Shown: one piece after another, positions 59,038-64,000 of the stretch
Position numbering within the stretch: position 1 is the first letter of the stretch
Layout of the letters: every line of letters starts with the position of its first letter
The notes under the pieces: generated by a model
What the model was told of the DNA's origin: nothing
Database searches by the model: none
Seen by the model: only the letters and a program-made list of their open reading frames with translations
DNA from: Prevotella sp.
GTDB taxonomy: Bacteria > Bacteroidota > Bacteroidia > Bacteroidales > Bacteroidaceae
Direction: 5' to 3'
NCBI GenBank assembly: GCA_017469955.1
Contig: JAFUFJ010000012.1
Coordinates: 1 to 64,000 of the forward strand
Length of the DNA stretch: 64,000 nt
Made by a program: the position numbers and the translations under genes

Positions 59038-61870
59038 CTTCGGGGAACAGACTTAGCTGGAATGGAATGTCGTCTGCATTCTGATGCAGGGGTTCAATGT
59101 CCTGGTTCTGGGAGACAGGGCTGTCGTTTGCCGGCGTTTCCACAGGCTCTTCTTGGGCTGAATCAGCTGTTTCCTGCGGATGTTCGGTGGCATTTTTCTC
59201 CTGTTCTGCTGAGGGTTCTTCATCAGAAAGGGACTCTTTCAAGGTATCTTCCGTCGACGGTTCAGGCTGTCTTAGGGGCTCCAACTCCTCGACAGAGGCC
59301 ACTTCCCAAGTGGTGATGCGTTTGCCTTTTGCCGTGAATTTCTTCACCTGTATGAACTCATCCACATCGATTTCCATCGGCGCACGGTGCTCATCTTGTC
59401 CGCCAAGGGTAACCAACAGGCGGGGATAGGCCTGGTCTGTGAGCAAGATCAGTTTGCTTTCAGGATTATCTCCCACAATGTTCTGCCGTTTTTTCGATGC
59501 CTCCAAGACGAATCTCTTTACGTAGACATAGTCTTGATTGTCAGCATCCCTGATGACAGCGCTCCATATTTTCTCCGGGTTCCATTTCTCTATTACCCGT
59601 ATGTTCTGCTCATAATGGTTGTTGACATCAATGTTTGTGAAGTAGAACTCATTGTTGTCGAGGATGACAAGGATGAGATCTTCCTCTCTGAACTCTCCGA
59701 GATATCGCCCATGTTCCTCATAGTTGATGCGGCTGACATCGGCGTCAAACCACACCTTTCGTCCTCCAAGTGTGGAATGTCCGTGGCTTTTCAGGGTGAT
59801 ACGCTGTACGGGTAACTTGGTGAGGAGGTTGCCTTTTGAGGCTCTTCCCTTGATGATAATCTCCGAGAAGTCTTTCGTTATAAAGAGAGCTTTCTTCTTT
59901 GCCGAGGCGATATAGGCCGGGTCGAAGGTCACCTTTATTACTTCTGCTTCTCCATTTGGGTTAGCCGTGAAGTACATCACCCTCGAGCTTGGTTTGCCTG
60001 AAGTGAGGTCGTTTTCGCGTTCACGGGTGATTCCTGTGATGTTGAAGCGCTTGATATAACACGGACCATTCTTACCGTCGCGATAGACAACGTTGTAGAT
60101 CGTGCGCTGGTCGTTTTTCTTAAATACCTGTACGTGGATGACGTTCTTGCCCACGAACACCTTCTCTGCCACGCGCAACACCTTGTATTTACCGTCGCGG
60201 AAGAACACGATGACGTCGTCAAGGTTGGAGCAGTTGCAGACGAACTCGTCTTTCTTGAGCCCTGTACCCACAAAGCCTTCCTGACGATTGATATAGAGTT
60301 TCTCGTTGGCCTCTGCCACTTTTGAGGCGACAATGGTGTCGAAGTTTCTGATTTCGGTAAGCCTCGGGTGCTGGCTTCCGTATTTTTCCTTGATGAACGT
60401 AAACCAGTTGATGGTCACGTCGGTCATGTGGGCCAGGTCGTGTCGTATGCCTTTCAGCTCGTCATTGATACGTGCGATGAGCTCGTCGGCCTTGTCTTTG
60501 CTGAATTTCAGGATGCGATGCATCTTTATTTCCATCAGGCGAAGGATGTCTTCTCGGGTCACTTCGCGGATGAAGCCGGGCTTGAACGGTTCGAGCCGCT
60601 TGTCGACGTGTGCCACGGCCTTGTCCATGTTCTCGGCGTTTTCGAATCCTTTGTCCTTGTAGATGCGCTCTTCGATGAAGATTCGCTCGAGGGATGCGAA
60701 GAAAAGTTGTTCGAGCAGTTCGTCGCGACGTATCTCAAGCTCCTTGCGAAGCAGGGCCTTTGTGCGGTCGGTAGAGTGTCGAAGCACGTCGCTCACGGTA
60801 AGGAAGCAGGGCTTATTGTCTTCGATGACGCAGCAGTTTGGTGAGATGCTTACCTCACAATCGCTAAAGGCGTAGAGCGCATCGATGGTCTTGTCTGACG
60901 ACACTCCTGGGGCAAGATGCACCTGAATCTCGACGTTTGCGGCCGTGAGGTCTTCCACCTTCTTGGCTTTTATCTTTCCCTCTTCGATGGCACTGACGAT
61001 AGAGTCTTGCAGCGTCTCCGAGGTTTTCGAGAATGGTATCTCGCGGATGACGAGCGTCTTCGAGTCGAGTTTCTCTATCTTGGCCCTCACTTTCACCACT
61101 CCTCCGCGCTGTCCGTCGTTGTATCTCGACACGTCTATGCTGCCGCTTGTGGGGAAATCAGGGTAGAGATGGAACTCCTCTCCGCGCAGATAGCTGATGG
61201 CTGCGTTGCAGAGCTCATTGAAGTTGTGGGGCAATATCTTCGACGACAGGCCCACGGCGATGCCCTCTGCGCCCTGCGCGAGCAAGAGAGGAAACTTGAC
61301 AGGCAGCGTGATGGGCTCCTTGTTGCGCCCGTCATACGACATCTTCCAGTCGGTAGTCTTGGGATTGAACACCACGTCGAGGGCCAGTTTCGACAGTCTT
61401 GCCTCGATATATCGTGGTGCGGCTGCGCTCGAACCCGTCAGTATGTTGCCCCAGTTGCCCTGCGTATCGATGAGCAACTCTTTCTGTCCCATCTGTACAA
61501 GGGCATCTCCGATGCTGGCATCTCCATGCGGATGGAACTGCATAGTGTGTCCAACAATGTTGGCAACCTTGTTATACCGGCCGTCGTCCATGCGCTTCAT
61601 CGAGTGCAGGATGCGCCGTTGCACGGGTTTCAGGCCGTCTTCTATGTGCGGAACGGCACGCTCCAATATGACGTAGGAGGCATAGTCAAGAAACCAGTTG
61701 CGGTACATGCCGCTCAGATGGTGCACGGCAGAGGCGTCGAAACGGTTGGCAGGCCGGTAGTCAGAGTGTCCTTCGCCGTTGTCGCCGGCCACGGTTTCCG
61801 CCTGCAAGTCTTCGTCATTTCCTGCATTCTGCATCTGCTGCAGCTCGTCGTCTTTCGTCTTTTCGTCCAT
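59030..61870 (-). CDS. parC: DNA topoisomerase IV subunit A (ParC-type)
   Basis: A 946-residue type IIA topoisomerase A subunit. The breakage-reunion domain has VILERAVPHIEDGLKPVQRRIL, HPHGDASIGDALVQM (the quinolone-resistance region) and SSAAAPRYIEARL with the catalytic Tyr. A coiled region follows near 400-470, then a C-terminal beta-pinwheel (about 520-860) and an acidic, Glu/Pro-rich tail of about 90 residues. The open frame reaches 61918, but the promoter at 61894-61924 lies in that part, so the start is MDEKTKDDEL at 61870. It decatenates chromosomes with ParE, whose gene is not in the window. ParC rather than GyrA is chosen from the GDASIGDA motif. Confidence 0.9.
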   Translation of the reverse strand: MDEKTKDDELQQMQNAGNDEDLQAETVAGDNGEGHSDYRPANRFDASAVHHLSGMYRNWFLDYASYVILERAVPHIEDGLKPVQRRILHSMKRMDDGRYNKVANIVGHTMQFHPHGDASIGDALVQMGQKELLIDTQGNWGNILTGSSAAAPRYIEARLSKLALDVVFNPKTTDWKMSYDGRNKEPITLPVKFPLLLAQGAEGIAVGLSSKILPHNFNELCNAAISYLRGEEFHLYPDFPTSGSIDVSRYNDGQRGGVVKVRAKIEKLDSKTLVIREIPFSKTSETLQDSIVSAIEEGKIKAKKVEDLTAANVEIQVHLAPGVSSDKTIDALYAFSDCEVSISPNCCVIEDNKPCFLTVSDVLRHSTDRTKALLRKELEIRRDELLEQLFFASLERIFIEERIYKDKGFENAENMDKAVAHVDKRLEPFKPGFIREVTREDILRLMEIKMHRILKFSKDKADELIARINDELKGIRHDLAHMTDVTINWFTFIKEKYGSQHPRLTEIRNFDTIVASKVAEANEKLYINRQEGFVGTGLKKDEFVCNCSNLDDVIVFFRDGKYKVLRVAEKVFVGKNVIHVQVFKKNDQRTIYNVVYRDGKNGPCYIKRFNITGITRERENDLTSGKPSSRVMYFTANPNGEAEVIKVTFDPAYIASAKKKALFITKDFSEIIIKGRASKGNLLTKLPVQRITLKSHGHSTLGGRKVWFDADVSRINYEEHGRYLGEFREEDLILVILDNNEFYFTNIDVNNHYEQNIRVIEKWNPEKIWSAVIRDADNQDYVYVKRFVLEASKKRQNIVGDNPESKLILLTDQAYPRLLVTLGGQDEHRAPMEIDVDEFIQVKKFTAKGKRITTWEVASVEELEPLRQPEPSTEDTLKESLSDEEPSAEQEKNATEHPQETADSAQEEPVETPANDSPVSQNQDIEPLHQNADDIPFQLSLFPEDE

Positions 61871-61893
61871 GTTCTTTCTATATGTACAATGGG

Positions 61894-61924
61894 CAAAGTT
61901 ACGAAAAGTTGAGTGCAATGCAAA
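61894..61924 (-). promoter_or_regulatory. promoter of the parC operon
   Basis: On the minus strand TTTG (61924-61921), exactly 19 bases, TAACTTTG (61901-61894), a perfect match to consensus. A second copy made by a tandem duplication lies at 62012-61982 but its -7 box reads TAACTCTG, which should weaken it. Confidence 0.8.
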
Positions 61925-62070
61925 AGAAAAGACGAAGTTTTTTCATTTTCATGGCCGAGACGAAGTAACTTCGGCGAAAGCCAGAGTTACGAAAAGTTGA
62001 GTGCAATGCAAAAGAAAAGACGAAGTTTTTTCATTTTCATGGCCGAGACGAAGTAACTTCGGCGAAAGCC
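61897..62070. repeat. 88-bp tandem duplication upstream of parC
   Basis: 61897-61984 is repeated at 61985-62070 without a mismatch over about 86 bp. The unit includes the -33 box and part of the -7 box of the parC promoter. The near identity shows that the duplication is recent. Confidence 0.95.
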
Positions 62071-62352
62071 GAGCTGACGAAAACCAGACTGAAACGGACC
62101 TTTCTTCAGCGCGGCGTCCGTCCGTTCCCGGAGAGCAAGGGTTCAGGCGAGGCTGTAAAGAGGCATGGCTGCGGGGGAGAAACATCCTGGAAGAAAATGC
62201 GAAATATGTTGATAGCCGTCGCCACTTTCTGCCATTTCCCGTCAGAATACGCCGAAATGCCTCCAAGAAACGCAAAAAATCGTGGTTTCTGCAACCGGCT
62301 GATTACCAGCACAAGCAAACACATCAAGAAAACACAACGCAGCCATCGCGCC

Positions 62353-62459
62353 GAGAAAGGACAGCTTTCTGCCCGTGAAAGGGCAGCTTTCTCTGCATGA
62401 AGAGGCAGCGAAATGCCTATGAACGCAATGGTTTGACGCCGAGAAAGGGCAGGTTTCTC
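62353..62459. repeat. 107-bp lattice element, partly degenerate
   Basis: Unit starts 62353, 62375, 62397, 62419, 62441. Units 1, 2 and 5 are pseudo-palindromic (unit 5 is GAGAAAGGGCAGGTTTCTC); units 3 and 4 keep only nTGAA starts. The total is exactly 107 bp. It lies in the divergent region between parC and the carbohydrate-binding lipoprotein. The rest of 62071-62688 holds no supported gene. Confidence 0.82.
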
Positions 62460-62688
62460 AACGTGAAAGCCCCGGAAAGCGGCCAAGATGTGGCGATTTC
62501 CTTGCCGGGAAAGGGGATTTTCCTGCCTCAGAAGCAGCCGTCGCAACAAGAAGAAACTGTGAATTATCCTGACAAACCGGGCCGGGCTTACGGAGGGAAA
62601 GGGGCCTCTTCAGCACGCCACCCTTCAGCAATATCGGGCAGCCCGCAAACCGTTTTTGCTGAAAAAAACAGGCCGTTGGCTGATTGTT

Positions 62689-62720
62689 TTTGCAAGACAT
62701 GCCCGCAAAGGCTATCTTTG
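62689..62720 (+). promoter_or_regulatory. promoter of the carbohydrate-binding lipoprotein gene
   Basis: TTTG (62689-62692), 20 bases, TATCTTTG (62713-62720). The leader before the ATG at 62747 is about 20 nt. Confidence 0.7.
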
Positions 62721-62746
62721 CAGCATGTTCAACCAAAAAGATCAAG

Positions 62747-64000
62747 ATGATAAGAAGAGACAAAAGCTTATTCATTGTAGCCATGGCAACGCTGGTAGCA
62801 GCGTCATGCTCGACGTCTGACGACTGGGACGACATCTTCGGCAATGGCAATTCTGGTGGCTCTTCCAGCTCAACATCGGCAGGAAGCAATGCTACGACAT
62901 GTGGCGACCTGGCCACTTTCACGATTGAAGTCGACTCTACATCGCTCAGCGAGACCGACCTTGTGGAGGCCGACAATGAGGACTATCTTGAAAACAACAC
63001 TTTCGGCAGCACCGTCTATATCACCTATAACGGCAGCACCGCTTCGTATAGCGGAGAGGTTGAGGGCGTCAGCATCACCGTCGAGGGGGCCGACGTCGTG
63101 GTGACTTCTACGGCAAAAGGAGTCAACTACGTACTGAGCGGAAGCACCTCCGACGGCATGTTCAAGATGAACGACAGAGACAACGACCGCAAGTTCCAGC
63201 TTACTCTCGACGGCGTAAGCATCCGTAATGCCGACGGACCGGCCGTCAACATACAGACAGGGAAGCGCTGCTACGTGCACCTGAACGAGGGAACGCTGAA
63301 CGTTCTCAGCGACGGAACCGGCTATTCCGACAGCGACGAGGACCAGAAAGGCACCCTCTTCAGCGAAGGCGAACTGCTGTTCAGCGGCAGCGGAAGGCTC
63401 CAAGTCTATGCAAATGCAAAGAATGGCATCTGTTCAGACGACTACATCATGTTCCGACCCGGCAACAATATCTATGTAAAATCGGTAGCCAGCAACTGCA
63501 TAAAGAGCAACGACGGCATCCTGATCAAGGGCGGAGTAGTCAATTGTGAGACATCGGCAACGGCAGCAAAAGGACTGAAAACCGACGGCTATTTCCAGAT
63601 GGACGGCGGACGAGTCACTGCCATCACCACCGGAAACGGCGAATATGACACCGACGAGGCCGACACAAAAGGGGCAGCAGGCTTGAAAGTCGACTCGACC
63701 ATCGTCATCAACGGCGGAGAACTGCGGTGCATGAGCACGGGTAAAGGAGGAAAAGGCATCTCGGCCGACCAGACCATTGAGATCAACGGAGGCACCGTGA
63801 AAGTCATTACTTCCGGCACAACCTACACCTACAACCGCCTCTCTTCCAAGGCCAAAGGCATCAAAGCCGACGGAGACATCACCTTCAACGGAGGCACTAC
63901 ACAGGTCCGTGCCACCGGCGACAGTGGCTCTGAAGGCATTGAAAGCAAAGCCGTCATCACCGTCAGCGACGGCACAGTAGAGGCATATTCCTATGACGAC
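62747..64000 (+). CDS. Cthe_2159-like carbohydrate-binding lipoprotein, 3' end outside the window
   Basis: The first 418 residues are present and the frame is open to the edge. The lipobox is VAASC (Cys21), followed by an Asp-rich and Ser-rich linker (about 22-50). The body is built of repeated short beta-strand turns with 'LTLDGVSIRNADGPAVNIQ', 'KGLKTDGYFQMDGGRV', 'KGISADQTIEINGGTV' and 'KGIKADGDITFNGGTT' type segments, the pattern of the Cthe_2159 / DUF4353 carbohydrate-binding beta-helix family. These proteins bind acidic polysaccharides in Clostridium; here a surface glycan-binding or adhesion role is inferred. It starts with its own promoter, divergent from parC. Confidence 0.85.
   Translation, partial: MIRRDKSLFIVAMATLVAASCSTSDDWDDIFGNGNSGGSSSSTSAGSNATTCGDLATFTIEVDSTSLSETDLVEADNEDYLENNTFGSTVYITYNGSTASYSGEVEGVSITVEGADVVVTSTAKGVNYVLSGSTSDGMFKMNDRDNDRKFQLTLDGVSIRNADGPAVNIQTGKRCYVHLNEGTLNVLSDGTGYSDSDEDQKGTLFSEGELLFSGSGRLQVYANAKNGICSDDYIMFRPGNNIYVKSVASNCIKSNDGILIKGGVVNCETSATAAKGLKTDGYFQMDGGRVTAITTGNGEYDTDEADTKGAAGLKVDSTIVINGGELRCMSTGKGGKGISADQTIEINGGTVKVITSGTTYTYNRLSSKAKGIKADGDITFNGGTTQVRATGDSGSEGIESKAVITVSDGTVEAYSYDD

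Overview
The window looks like chromosomal DNA of a Bacteroidales bacterium, most likely a Prevotellaceae member. The evidence is two SusC/SusD pairs, many lipoproteins with a Bacteroidetes-style lipobox, an NADP-type glutamate dehydrogenase, and promoters of the Bacteroidetes form TTTG-N19/20-TAnnTTTG. Some secreted proteins also end in a tail of the type '...GLYIVNGKKVVIK'. No phage, integrase or insertion sequence was seen. Genus and species are inference.

Layout. 1-2.3 kb: an operon for an ACGX-repeat peptide, its radical SAM/SPASM partner, a flavin-ferredoxin protein and the start of a zinc-type dehydrogenase. 2.7-6.1 kb: a DpnII-like (GATC) restriction-modification locus with two intact methylases, a frameshifted endonuclease, a DpnD-like gene and a cluster of GATC sites. 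6.3-18.4 kb: a SusCD locus rich in phosphatases (endonuclease/exonuclease/phosphatase, alkaline phosphatase, nucleoside hydrolase, metallophosphoesterase, an alpha/alpha-barrel glycosidase). 18.8-28.6 kb: housekeeping and metabolic genes (aldolase, sugar permease, aquaporin, Nim-like flavoprotein, patatin, YbjQ, RlpA, glutamate dehydrogenase). 29-42.6 kb: a second SusCD locus with SusE-type lipoproteins, a giant beta-helix surface protein, a 58-residue acidic peptide, and a DUF5005-like propeller lipoprotein. 42.6-51.4 kb: a PEP-synthase-like protein with receiver domains, then, on the other strand, an mnmA-led unit with a TonB receptor, a C69 peptidase and an HMA metal-binding protein. 51.5-64 kb: a membrane-anchored winged-helix regulator, a DUF2723 glycosyltransferase-like protein, a nicotinamidase, two tRNAs, a topoisomerase IV A operon, and a truncated carbohydrate-binding lipoprotein.

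The most striking unexplained structure is a dispersed intergenic repeat. Nine clear copies and one probable copy are each exactly 107 bp long. Each is built as five pseudo-palindromic units on a 22-bp lattice (4 x 22 + 19). Inner trinucleotides come from a very small vocabulary and are reshuffled between copies, and the arms can be swapped (GAGAA/TTCTC or CATAC/GTATG). The copies lie between genes in every orientation, and one has overrun the 3' end of a gene. I know of no named family that matches.
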